Origin: Cudoniella acicularis
Lineage: Eukaryota > Ascomycota > Leotiomycetes > Helotiales > Helotiaceae
NCBI GenBank assembly: GCA_013054445.1
Contig: JAAMPI010000273.1
Location: 1 to 46,176 of the forward strand
Direction of reading: 5' to 3'
Length of the DNA: 46,176 bases
In this document: one piece after another, positions 31,822-42,948 of the stretch
Layout of the letters: every line of letters starts with the position of its first letter
Position numbering within the stretch: the first letter of the stretch is position 1
The notes under the pieces: generated by a model
Told to the model about the DNA's origin: nothing
Databases searched by the model: none
Seen by the model: the letters and a program-made list of their open reading frames with translations, nothing else
Program-made: the position numbers and the translations under genes

Positions 31822-33286
31822 TTTGAATTTGCGAATATGTTTGTGATCTTGTGGCCTCAACGCAGCGCAATTATTACTGAAACTGAGGAGTTGAGCCTCC
31901 CCTTTTATTTGCAGATGACAAAAGATACTGCAACTCAATTCGATATAGAGTGCACAGTGCGCCAATTTTGAAATTCTACTGCATTGGATGATTGGGATCT
32001 AAGAGTATCAAGGAGGGCAACTCCACAAGTAGCGAGTAATTTGGAGTTAGTAGAGGATAGATTTACGGCAGAGACAAGGATACAAAGTCAAAGCACCATG
32101 ATCTTTCTCAACTTGAATCTTGCTACAGGAAGAATATCATTTTCTTTGAGCGCACATGCATCTGCTATACCCAAAGGCGCCGTGGCCTACAGTATTTTGG
32201 TGGATTGGGTGCAGCAGTGAAGTGAAATAGCAGCACAAGTCCCTGCTCGTCAGCCTCCACCTGTGAACCTCATCTGCGGATAGCCTTCGGACGTATCGAA
32301 TCTATCCCAATGAGGAAATGAACGAGATAGCGCTGCCTAACCCAACCAACCTCTTCTTCGCAATTCACTGCCATCGCCTCATCTTTGCAGCTCGTATTTC
32401 AACGTTGTCTGACCAGCACTACTTGAACAGGGAGGCTAGCTATTTCAATTATTTATCTTTATCCGTAACCTCCGCCTCGTCCTCGCAGCTCATATCATCA
32501 TACTTTTCTCCTTCTACTGCCCAGATATAGCTGCCTCGGTCGTACGATGACACTTTGGCTAAAGTAACGCAGATATTTCTGGGCCCTTAGTCTCTATCGT
32601 TTACCACAAATTATCGATCTAATCAACGCCCCGGTGTTTGGGTAGCATAAGATGGCAGGCTGACATAACTTGAAGGAAAAAAACCAACACTTTCCATGCA
32701 GGTCAGATCTTCTAGTTCTCGTGCGCTGCATATTTACGCACTGTCACATACACACACACAAGTTAGCCGGTTGGATTTAGATTGTGTTTGATCAATATAT
32801 GGAATCAGCCCCGCTAAGTGGTTCTCATCGAACGCACCAACGGGGCGGTCCGTTGGTGGCGTGCAACGGACGTAACGTATCCGTTGGCCTGCAGTGACGG
32901 GGTTTGGGATGTCTCGCAATGCATCAGCCATCCCATAGTACCTATCCTATGTCGGCATCATGCGATGGGGTTGAGCCTTGGTGGATGCACATCAGTGGCG
33001 CAATGTCTCTCGAGAGGGGGATGAGTAGTTTTCCCCTCTTCAATTTTCCAAAGCTGGTGATGTGGCTTCCGCTGTACACGTCTCCTCTCGCAATAGCCGT
33101 TGGATTCCACGGGTAGGTGACACAGATCGTTATTCTAAGCTGTCCCCTTTTTTTCTAAGTTCTAAAGAGCCCTCAAAGTCCAACTGTCCCCCCAATACCA
33201 ACGCTTATTAAGTCTCAACCTGAAAGTTTCCACTACACATTTCACAATTATCGCTCTGAATTTATATTACTCTCCAGTTATTCGCT
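31822..33286. other. Intergenic between divergent O-methyltransferase 2 and the rhodopsin-domain gene
   Basis: A short CA microsatellite lies at about 32747-32760. Open frames at 31984-32220, 32318-32530 and 32818-33116 show no domains or leaders. I see no supported gene. Confidence 0.4.
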
Positions 33287-34604
33287 ATGGAAAACGCTCT
33301 TATCTTTCCTGCTCCTGTCTTTCCTGATGATCCAGGGCGGGGGCCTATGATTATAGGGCTTACTTGGGCATTCACGGGGCTTGCTGTGATCACTGTTGCG
33401 CTTCGGCTCTATGTGCGCAAGACAATCACTCGCATCTCGGGCTTGGATGATTGGATTATGTTGGTTGCTGTGGTAAGTACCTATCCATCTATCAAGAAAT
33501 ACAGATTCTGGTACATACTAACTGTTGCTTTAATAGATACTCCAGGTCCTGAACCAAAGCTTGGTCACGATATCTTTCCACTATGGTCTTGGAAAGCATG
33601 ATATGAGCCTTGAACAGCCTGATCAGATGGTCGCGGTGCTGAAGTGGAATTGGATTGCCTCATTGCCCGGCATGCTCGTTTCCATCCTGGCGAGGATTTC
33701 CATCGCCATTTTGCTCGTCCGCCTATTTGGAATCCACCTATGGTTCAAGTGGTTCATGATCATCTTCACAACCGTGCAGAGCGTTGTCTGCACTTTGATC
33801 ATCCCCTTCACTTGGGTACAGGACAGCCCTGTTCAGGGGCTTTGGAATATCTACGATCCTAACGTGAAGCATTGGGATCCAAGAGTTGTTCTTTACATGG
33901 AATATTTCGGACAGTGTAAGTTCTCCTTTTATCGCAACTCTATCGCAATCAGATGAAAGGAACATTACTAACTATAGCGTTTTACTGCAGCCATGTACAC
34001 ATTCTCCGACTTGACCTACGTCCTATTTCCTATCATCATCATCTGGAATCTCAACATGGCTTTGCGCCGCAAGATTGGGCTCATGATACTGATGGGCGTA
34101 TCTCTATTTACCATGTCCATGTCCATCATGAAAGTCATGGTAGCCCAGGGATCCTCGCACTACAGCACGGATGTACAGTACAAAGCCAGTCTCGGTGTGT
34201 TATGGTCCGGCATGGAGCAGACCTGCGTCATCATTATGGGCTGCGTTCCGCCGCTACGCAGTATTACGAAGCTAGAGTTCCCAGATCTAAGCGCCATCGG
34301 CTCATCGCTTTCCAGTCTTGTCAAAAGGAATAGGAGTAAGCAGTCGTCTTTGGATAATAATTCTAGCAACTCTACTGGTAAGGAATATCATGACTTGGAG
34401 ACGAACACCTATAAACTTGGCCGCCTGGGTCCAAAGCAAGAGGTACAGGGATTCACTACCACTTCAAATTACTATCCTGAAGGAAACAAAGTCAGTAATC
34501 AGAGCCTGGTGACGGACAACCATGTCCGTCGGACCGATGGGTTTAGTATCTCATATGATCAACACAAGCAGACTGTATCAGAGACTGTGAAAGAGGTTGT
34601 GTGA
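33287..34604 (+). CDS. Fungal rhodopsin-domain (SAT4-type) integral membrane protein, 392 aa, within the cluster
   Basis: Exons are 33287-33472, 33537-33915 and 33991-34604, with introns starting GTAAGT and in-phase junctions. The family layout is clear: a first helix before RLYVRKTITRISGLDDWIML, HYGLGKHD, a helix with LARISIAILLVRLFG, an extracellular-type segment with PVQGLWNIYDPN, SDLTYVLFPIIIIWNL, and RRKIGLMILMGVSLFT. The C-terminal tail of about 110 residues is Ser/Asn-rich and hydrophilic. Family function is unknown. Such genes do occur next to fungal metabolite clusters, but a role in this pathway is only inferred from position. It is a distant paralog of the protein at 6183-7192. Confidence 0.9.
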
Positions 34605-35270
34605 TGTGTAAGGTTAATTTCGCTGGCATGGGGGCTCAAGCTGGAGGCAATATCATGTAGCATAGATATTAAGTAAAGTTCAGGGGCTATTTAGAGTCAT
34701 GATCATCCATAGTCAATGCAGGTGATTTTCAAGTTTACAATGCGGAGAAATTTCATGAACTGAACTTCGATGTTGTGTCTTATTTGAAGTGCCTCTGTCA
34801 AGAATATTATTTGAGAAATCTTTTTTTTCTGAATTTTTCCCTCGGTGCATTTATATAGAACCTCACTTTAAAATTTCATGACATAGTTACTTCGGTTCTA
34901 ATCCTAAAGCAGGCCAACCGTTATATTATTGCAACCATAGGCACTCAGTCAAGCACTAAATAAGGTGCTGAGTAAGCTAGCTACTTTACTTAGCGTTAAA
35001 GAACAAGAAGATATAGTGAAGATAACCGTGTCGAAAACTTCTAAAACATGAAAGGCCAAGGCTACTGAGGAGACATTTGTATAATATCGTTATATTTGAT
35101 AATGTTTTTATTAATTTAAAAGTGTTATAATTTTTTGATTAAAAAAGATTAAGTATTTAATATCTCGTATGTATTGTATGCAAGATTTACAAGTACATGG
35201 GGCTCTTGCTAGCCCTAACAAATGTAGCCTTCTGCACCCTCACAGGCGAAAACTACCTCCGGAAGCGTCC
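34605..35270. other. Intergenic, AT-rich, convergent 3' flanks
   Basis: Contains an imperfect hairpin near 34941-34973 (GCACTCAG and CTGAGT arms) and an AT-rich stretch at about 35090-35170. No gene is seen. Confidence 0.4.
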
Positions 35271-37522
35271 CTATACTTGCTTGCCATCATTCGAGCCGCC
35301 ATTATTTGCTTGTTCATTCTGATCCTTTTTTCTTAAATCCTGCCAGCCCATGCCCCAAAGAACAACTCCGCACATGGCGGCCATAGCAGCAACTAGATAA
35401 AAGACCCGATCAATGCTATTAGCATAAGCCACTAGGACACCTGGGAGGTCATTAGGCTCCACAATGGCGCGGAACCCAGTGGCGCCAGCCTTGGTAATGG
35501 CCGCAGCATTGGCATGTGGCGCTTGGAGAGGAAGTTGAGATCTCAGACTTTCGTCGAAGATCAGGTTGCACAAGGTTAGGACGATGGCAGGTCCGAGGGA
35601 CTGCGTGAACACAATGAAAGACATTGCTGACGAGAGTTCTTCTCCCGTTGTGGTCGCTTGGATAGCAATGATGGCCTAGTTAACCAGAATCTGTCAGTAA
35701 ATGCAGGTTATACCCAGGGAAACGACGGGGAGACAAACTACTTGCAGGCCTGCTCCCGAACCGATGCCAGCAATGACCTGGAACCCGACCCATTCTCCAG
35801 TTGGGCTGCCAGGCTGTAGTAACGAGTATAGGCCGCTCGCAATGGTTAGGAGAATGGTGGAGAAAATAGCCAACGGGATCACGTATCCAATCTTCATTAC
35901 TGGAAGGAGTGTAAGTGATGCTGAAATATCTTCCTAATTACAAATTACATATCAAACTTACACAGTACTCCAGAAGAGCCAGCCATAACAAGCTGGGGCA
36001 GGATTGTTGGTAGGAGGTATACGCCGCTTAACATGGCATTTACGCCGTTGATGGCTTGGAAATATATAGGAAGGAAGTAGGTTGCGCCGTAGACAGCCGC
36101 CATCAGAAATGCCTGGAAAAGTCCCGATGTCCAGACGGTCCTTCGACTGATCATAGAATCAGGAAGCAAAGCATCATCACCCTTGTAGCGATTCCAGAAG
36201 AACCAGACAACAAAGGTTGCAGCAGAACCGCAGAAGAGGCCGATGACTTGGGAAGAGCTCCATGCGTACGTATTACCTCCGTATTGAAGAGCAAGAAGGA
36301 GCTGTAGCACTGCCGGAGCAAAGAGGGCAAAACCCAGCAGATCGAGATGATGATGTAGTTTGGGGAGAAGGGTAATAGCTTTCGCTTTGGGTGTCTGCTC
36401 TGGAATGCGGAGAAGGATAATGGCGATGACTGTGACGGCACCAAGGGGTAGGTTGATGTAGAAGCCTAGGTTTCTCGTCAGCACCCGATATAGGAATGAC
36501 AGAATGCACTTACACCATCGCCATGTGCTGTATGAAGTGAAAGCTCCCCCGATCAGCGGCCCCGCGACGAGCCCAAGCTGATTAACTGTAGCCCTAACGT
36601 TAGCTCCGGCATGAGCTTCAGGGCTGTTTTACACCAGGGCAGCACTTACATCCTATAGTCAGTCCAATCAAAGCTATTGAAGTTTGTCAGCAACCTTGGA
36701 TTTCAAGCTCGGTGAGCACATAGTGCATTCTCAAGAGCTTGATTTCTTACCTGGGCGTTTCTCTAGAGGCGCGCAGCTGGAAACTATGGTAATGGCACCA
36801 TTGATAATTCCAGCAGCACCCAAACCAGCGACGGCACGGCCAACAATCAACATAGTCGAAGAAACAGCAGCACCGCAGAGCACGGAGCCGAGCTCGAAGA
36901 TTCCGAAAAAGGCCAGGAAAGACCACTGTGGTTCTCGTTGTCAGCAACATGAAACAACATCCTCGCAGTCACGGAAGCCAAAGATGCCACACACAAACCT
37001 TGGTGTTGAAATGTGTATATACCTTCCCCGTCAAAGGCTGTGGGGCCGCACTGCTATGATTTCAGCTCCTTACACCTCCAATGAAGACTTAAAGCTTAAC
37101 CAACCTCCCAAACTGGTACGCACTGGCATACCAGCCCACATCTGCGAGAGAATTGAATTGATCCGTAATGCGTGGGATAGCCTAGACATCAAGAGACCAG
37201 ATATCAGTCAGTGGGAATTTACGGAAAGAATGTATCATTTAACAAAGCGCCGACGGAGTCAACTTACCGTGCTGATGACCATAGTGTCTACGAGCATGAG
37301 AAAGCACGCCATGGCCACACTAGCAACGACTATTGCCAGCTTGAAACCTGTCACATACTCGTTCACATCACTTAACTGGGTTTCTGGCTCTGGCTTGCCC
37401 ATGTGGGAAGCATCTGAGTCGGTCTCCCGTTGAAGTATTATCGCGGTGTTTTCTGGAATCATTGAAGATGACAGTTCCAAGCGCGCTCCGGCCACGGTCT
37501 CGTCGTTTTTGGGCTTCTCCAT
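35271..37522 (-). CDS. MFS transporter, DHA2/TRI12-like, 575 aa, nine exons
   Basis: Exons (minus strand) are 37522-37268, 37181-37105, 37053-36999, 36925-36751, 36673-36650, 36585-36514, 36465-35962, 35899-35739 and 35675-35271. All junctions are in phase and the sum is 576 codons including the stop. A hydrophilic N terminus is followed by the first helix [49 protein letters not shown] and [15 protein letters not shown] (formed across exons 6-7) are typical of 14-helix drug:H+ antiporters. Later helices include [20 protein letters not shown] and [18 protein letters not shown], followed by a Lys/Asn/Gly-rich tail. It likely exports the cluster product across the plasma membrane, giving self-protection. 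The exon 8 donor could lie one codon earlier. Confidence 0.92.
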
Positions 37523-39078
37523 TGTGCTGGATTGATGTTCTTGGTAAAGAGTAGTCAAATTTTGCAAGAATAACTTGGAGAAATGGCAAGGTTGAGGAAG
37601 GGGCTTCACCATCAACAGGACTGACGGCAGGCGGCAGGCGGCGGGCGGCGGGCCGGAATCTTGGCCCGAACTCGATACAGTACTATCGATTTCCCCTAAA
37701 AGACTCACCACGCTTATTCCAGTCTTTGGGGTGGGTGCCGGGTGAAAGAGATACCCTGAGTGCTGCATGTTGGAGGGCAACAACAGTCTCTCCATATTGT
37801 GCGGATTGTGCAACCAAGACAACTGTTGGGGCGCATGCGTGGCCCATTCTAGAATGTTTGAACAGTAACACAACCAACCTGCAACAACACGGCACAGCAC
37901 GTGGCCGACTACCGTATCCGGCTGCAGACGCCAACCGCGGACTCTGCAACTTTGTGACTGCCGGGCTCGGGACCCCTGACAGGATTTCGGGTAAATCATT
38001 CCGACTCCGAGTATCCCTCCGGGGAACCTTCACCAATATGCCACTTCGTCAGACCCGCTATGCATGAGCCTCATGTTGTATATTACGCAAGCGGCCCCCT
38101 ATCCCCTATTCGAGCTATGGCTTACCGAGTTGTGAACATTTCGGGTAAAGTGCGATTATCCCTGCAACACGCTTGCATATCATCCGATGAAGAATTCCGG
38201 GTAAGTTGTGATTCTCCCTCCAAGGTTACTTGTGTTACACCAAAACTGTGCGTCATGTATGCTCCGCCCCCTTAGCGGACCCTAGTATTATGGCCCCCTA
38301 TTATCGCTAAGGATCCCAAATTTAGTATCGCGCCAAATCACTGGCGCTCTGTCCGATTATTAAGTGCAACGCGATAAAAACCATCATTATAATTGAAATT
38401 TAAAGAAGTATAGGACTATTAAGTAAATCTTAGAGTACTAAAGTTCACAAGCTATTAAGTAGAAAGGATATTATAAAGGTAACTTAGTAAATTATATGGC
38501 ATACGTCCCTTATAAAAGGTACGTGACTTTGTAGCTATTCTAAACCCTCTATCTTCTTATGAACAAACACAGTATTGTTAAATAAAAGCTTTTGTTTTAA
38601 GTCGTATTACACTGTCTTCCTAAAACTGTGTAACAATCGTATAGCTTACATCTTGGCGGGTAAGTGGCTCTACGTAGCTGCGCAGCCTGCACGACCTGCG
38701 CCTGCTGCTTTTGTGCACTTACAGCGCTTTGAATTTTTTCAGTGCGGCAATTCCGCGAAGTGCATGATGCATGTCTGCGGAGAAAAACAAGGCGAGGGGG
38801 GGGCCGCTGCACTAGGGCCTTTCCCACCCCTCCAAACGCGCCCGACGCGCCTGTGCCCACCACCACCGGCTAGATCGAAGGGCCTCTTCTGAAAAGCTAG
38901 TAGTTCTGAATTTAATTTCTGTCGCAAAGGATGGCGGTGTTCAATCTTTTCTTCCCTAGGCACTTCCCCTTGCCCAGACCATAAATGTCAAAATTTCCTG
39001 GGCAGAACGCAACTTCACCTACTTCCCAGTCCCTAATTTTACAAGGCCGTCAGAAAACTTCATCGTATCTCAATTCAT
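37523..39078. other. Intergenic between divergent MFS and P450 2 genes
   Basis: A GGC-rich tract lies near 37627-37656. A short motif related to TTTCGGGTAA...ATCCCT occurs three times (37984-38020, 38137-38169, 38192-38223). An AT-rich stretch with a TATAAAAGG box and an AATAAAA signal (about 38380-38670) could be an LTR remnant. No gene is supported. Confidence 0.4.
37984..38223. repeat. Three copies of a roughly 35-bp diverged motif
   Basis: Each copy has ATTTCGGGTAA or ATTCCGGGTAA, then about 10-15 variable bases, then ATTATCCCT, ATTCTCCCT or GTATCCCT. Copies begin at about 37984, 38137 and 38192. This could be regulatory or remnant repeat DNA. Confidence 0.4.
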
Positions 39079-40852
39079 ATGGAAGCTTTAACCAACTTAC
39101 TATCATGGTGGCACATCGCAGCGACGGCCACCGTTTACCTCGGCACTCTCGCTTTCTACCGCCTGTTCCTCCACCCTCTTGCTAAATTTCCTGGCCCAAA
39201 GCTGGCTGCCATCACGCTGTACTACGAAGCTTATTTTGATATCGTCCGCAATGGCCAATACACCTTCAAAATTGCAGAAATGCACAAGAAGTACGGTATG
39301 GTTCCGACTACTTCTTCTTACTCTTCTTTCCTCCCTTTGTCTTTTGATTTTGCAAACACTTTTGGAAGCCCCTGTCCCTGTCTAACTTGCCATTAACCAT
39401 AGGCCCAATAATCCGCATCAGTCCTTACGAACTTCATGTCATTGACCCGGCTTTCTTCGAGAAGCTATATCGCCAAGAGGGACGTTGGGACAAGTACGCT
39501 TGGGCTTATAATGGCTTTTCGGCCAATGGCGCAACTATCTGCACCGCAGCTCACGATCTTCACAAAGCCCGCCGGCTGCCCCTAAACCCCTTTCTTTCCA
39601 AGGCCAAGGTTGCTGATCAGCAAGATCTGATCCGCCGGAACGTCAAAAAACTTTGCGACCGGATCTCTAAGTTTTCTAGGTCAAAGAAGACCATTAACCT
39701 TGGCGCGGCCAGCAGCGCCTTTACCAGAGACATCTCGACCGAATTCCTTCTTGGTAGAAACTACCATAGTCTTGACCATGAGGATTTCGATGTTGGCATG
39801 ACCAATGTATTCCAAGGATCGGGTCATATCTGGCGTGTAACTAAGCACATACACTGGTTTGGTCCTACTATGAAGTCAATACCAGTCGGCTGGATTATGA
39901 AAGTGGCGGATGACGGCACAAAAGCCTTCTTTCGCTACCTACAGGCAAGTCACTGTAGCCAGAATGTAGATTTGCAGAAAGCTTCTACTACTAACCATCG
40001 TGTGGGCAGGATACCGAAAAATACACGAAAGACCTCTTGGCCTCCGCAGCCTCCTCGTCTGCCCCGGATGAGAAGGCCCCCCGCACTATAGTCCACGAAA
40101 TGCTCGACTCCGGTCTCCCGCCCGCCGAAAAGACTTTCGCCCGGGTTTTCGATGACGTTGCTACCGTGACAGGCGCTGGCTTCGAGACGACTGCCAGCGT
40201 ACTGCGCTTGATCATCTTTCACGTGTTTAGCAACCCCGAAACCCTCCAGCGACTTCGATCCGAGCTCGCGTCAGCCACTGCCCAGTATTCTGATCCGGTC
40301 GAGCTGAAGACACTGGAGCAACTACCGTATCTGACGTCCGTTTTGATGGAAGGCATGCGTCTAAGTCCAGCTATAGCTTCACGCATGGCACGCATCGCCC
40401 CGGATAGAGAACTAATATACGGCAAGTGGCGCATACCTGCCGGTACCCCCGTCGGCATGACCACCCTGTTGATGCATACGGATGAGGCGCTGTACCCTGA
40501 CCCCATGCATTTTAACCCCGACCGATGGATGGATCTCGATGTCCAGACGAAGTTTAAGGTCGACAAGACATACGCGCTTTCTCGAAAGGAACGAGGATGT
40601 GCGTTGGCATGCAGTACGTTTAACCTTTTCTTTTTCTCTCTGTTAATAACAATGACTGTCCTTACTGACACGGCGATGTCTAGCCTTGCGTGGGCCGAAA
40701 TGTATCTGGTGCTTTCCGCTCTTGTTGAACGTTTCAACTTCCATTTTGAGGGAATAAGCGCTAAGGACTTCGAGTGTAAAAGTGACCAATTCATTATTGG
40801 GACCACGGGGAAGGGTGTTGTGAATGCTTTCATTACTCCATACAAGGGTTGA
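39079..40852 (+). CDS. Cytochrome P450 monooxygenase 2, frameshifted just before the haem loop
   Basis: Exons are 39079-39295, 39403-39944, 40010-40613 and 40684-40852. The N terminus has a membrane helix (ATATVYLGTLAFYRLFLHPL) and the PGP-type hinge KFPGPKLA. The I-helix is VTGAGFETTAS (about residues 306-316), ExxR is EGMR (367-370), and FNPDRWMD follows. Intron 2 (39945-40009) has a GC donor, GCAAGT; a GT choice breaks the frame. At 40577-40578 one base seems missing: the frame through DKTYA leads to a Cys-poor nonsense loop, while the next frame encodes FSKGTRMCVGM, the haem-ligand loop, which splices in phase to LAWAEMYLVLSALVERFNF. If real, the deletion kills the enzyme; a C-undercall is as likely. 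It probably acts as a tailoring oxidase. Confidence 0.85.
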
Positions 40853-41668
40853 TATGGTGATAGAAACCCCTTTGGTCTAGATTTGGACCTGTGTGCGTCT
40901 TCACTTGCTTGCCTTACAGGAAAACAGTGTGTGACAGTATGAATTAGGTAATGACATCTCAAGCCGTCCTCGACTCAGTGCTCTCGATGAATGGATGCAT
41001 ATTGAGTACCTTCAAGATTCTATCTAATTTATTTAATTCACTTCGGAATCGAATCCAATCTAATTAGGCTACTGACATCAGTGGATGAAGCATCTGGCCT
41101 TGTCATCAGCCTTTTTCTGGAAATCTCTGGATGTGGAGAAATTAAAGTTTATACGCCAAGATATCCTCTAAATCACGGATCAGATCGGATTAAATCCCTA
41201 ACATGTCGTTCATTTATAGGTTGCTTTGGGTGAGAATATACTTAATGCTTGTAATTTAAAAATCCTCTCTAGATGGTAGATTAGCTCCACTCTCTGAGAA
41301 GTTCTTCTGTCAATATACATGTTCTTCTAAAACCATGACATGATGACCCGTCCAAAACGGCGGTGAGATATATCGATGCATTCTGTGCTAAACACGCAGA
41401 AAATTTTGATCTGAGGCTCCATCCCATGAATTTTGTTATCTAAGAAGCAAGCTAATAAGCCGGAAAGGCATTGTGTACTGTGGAGCTCCGCTGGGGTGGC
41501 ATTCCTACAGCGCAGGGGTACAGATACCCAATATATAAGCCACCGCCGTCCCCAGTCTAGCAGAATTACCTCTGACTTCTGTTCGCTCATCGCACTTAGA
41601 TCTTTTATTCAAGGTCAACCTTCCGTAAGCTAAAATCGAAACCTACCAATAACTCATCTTTGAATATC
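40853..41668. other. Intergenic, promoter side of the NmrA-like gene
   Basis: AT-rich with repeated TCTAATT words near 41020-41065. The minus-strand frame at 41327-41590 lacks coding features. Confidence 0.4.
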
Positions 41669-42592
41669 ATGTCATCCCAAACTCCCACCGTGTTTGTCTT
41701 CAGCGCCACTGGTAGTCAAGGAGGAGTTTTAGCCCGGCAGCTCCGCGACGTCAACTGGAACGTCAACGGGACGGTGCGCAACCTCGATTCCCCAGCAGCA
41801 CGCGCACTCGAAAGCGTTGGAGTGCGGCTCACGCAAGGTGACTGGGATAACAATGAGGCTCTCCGGGCCGGCATTGCTGGATGCGACAAACTTTTCCTGT
41901 GTCTGCACCCGTACCTTGACGACTTAGACCGGGAGCGCCGACAAGCGGAGAAGGTTGTCAAGATCGCCAAGGACGCGGGGGTGAAGCAAGTTGTTGCGTC
42001 CACCAGCCTGGGCGTCTTTATGCTCGACAACAGCAAAGCGAGCATCGCCCCAGACTCCTTCATGGCTAAGCACATCTCCGGAAAAAAGGGGGTGGAAGAG
42101 GCCGTGAAGGATGGCGGCTTCGAGCATTGGACTTTCCTGCGCCCTGCCTTCTTCATGGCCAATTTTTTGGAACCGAAAGTAAACAGGTACCCCGAGGTTC
42201 GGGATAAGGGCACTTGGACAACCTCAATGACAGCCGAGACACAAATTCCGCTTCTCGACCATGTTGATATCGCGAAGTTTGCTACCGCGGCGTTTCGAAA
42301 CCCGGAGAGATTTCACAGCAGGGCAATTGGGATGGCGAGCGAGCTGCTGACGGTCCAGAAGACGCTAGACCAGCTTGGAGACATGGTTGGGCGACCATTC
42401 AAGGCAATTTTCATGACGGAAGAGGAGATTGCAGCACAGAAGGAGTCGAATGTCTTTGTTAATTCGCAAGTGGCTATGAGGTTTATGTCTGACTATATTG
42501 ACATGGGAGAGCTAAATGCGATGGTTCCATTAACGACATTTAAAGAGTTTCTTAAGAGGGAGGAGAAGGTAGTCAAAGAGACATATAACTGA
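41669..42592 (+). CDS. NmrA-like NAD(P)-binding protein, 307 aa
   Basis: Atypical short-chain dehydrogenase family (NmrA / isoflavone reductase-like). The ATG at 41669 opens MSSQTPTVFVFSATGSQGG with the family dinucleotide motif in the form ATGSQGG. A basic residue after strand 2 (GTVRNLDS) suggests NADPH preference. KQVVASTSLGVF and FLRPAFFMANFLE follow, and LLTVQKTLDQLGDMVGRPF occupies the C-terminal half. Single exon, intact. Members are reductases or redox sensors. At the end of the cluster it may reduce a pathway intermediate, or be a regulatory sensor; sequence alone does not decide. Confidence 0.9.
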   Translation: MSSQTPTVFVFSATGSQGGVLARQLRDVNWNVNGTVRNLDSPAARALESVGVRLTQGDWDNNEALRAGIAGCDKLFLCLHPYLDDLDRERRQAEKVVKIAKDAGVKQVVASTSLGVFMLDNSKASIAPDSFMAKHISGKKGVEEAVKDGGFEHWTFLRPAFFMANFLEPKVNRYPEVRDKGTWTTSMTAETQIPLLDHVDIAKFATAAFRNPERFHSRAIGMASELLTVQKTLDQLGDMVGRPFKAIFMTEEEIAAQKESNVFVNSQVAMRFMSDYIDMGELNAMVPLTTFKEFLKREEKVVKETYN

Positions 42593-42948
42593 GTAATATA
42601 GTGAGAATTTTATTAGATTCGTTGATATAAGCTCTATATTATCTCACGAGCAAGTATTTCTCAAACTCTTTAAAATATTTTCTGAGTTTCTTAATTAGTT
42701 TTGAGTGATAGATTTTAAATAGAAAAGATTTTAAGCTATAAACATTTTCGTATTAAAGACTATTTATAAAAATAATTTTAGATAGTTCTTGTTCTTAAGT
42801 AAAAGCTGGATTGTTATAGTCTCATGACTTTGAAATAAAAGTTATTTGGTATGCCCCAAAGGGAAGTGCACGTTACAAGTCTTCAACCAGACGGTCCACA
42901 GCCTCAGAATTCACACATTGCTGGGTGGATCGAAGTCCTTTCCCAGAA
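42593..42948. other. Intergenic, AT-rich
   Basis: Convergent 3' flanks; AT-rich at about 42590-42840. No gene. Confidence 0.4.
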
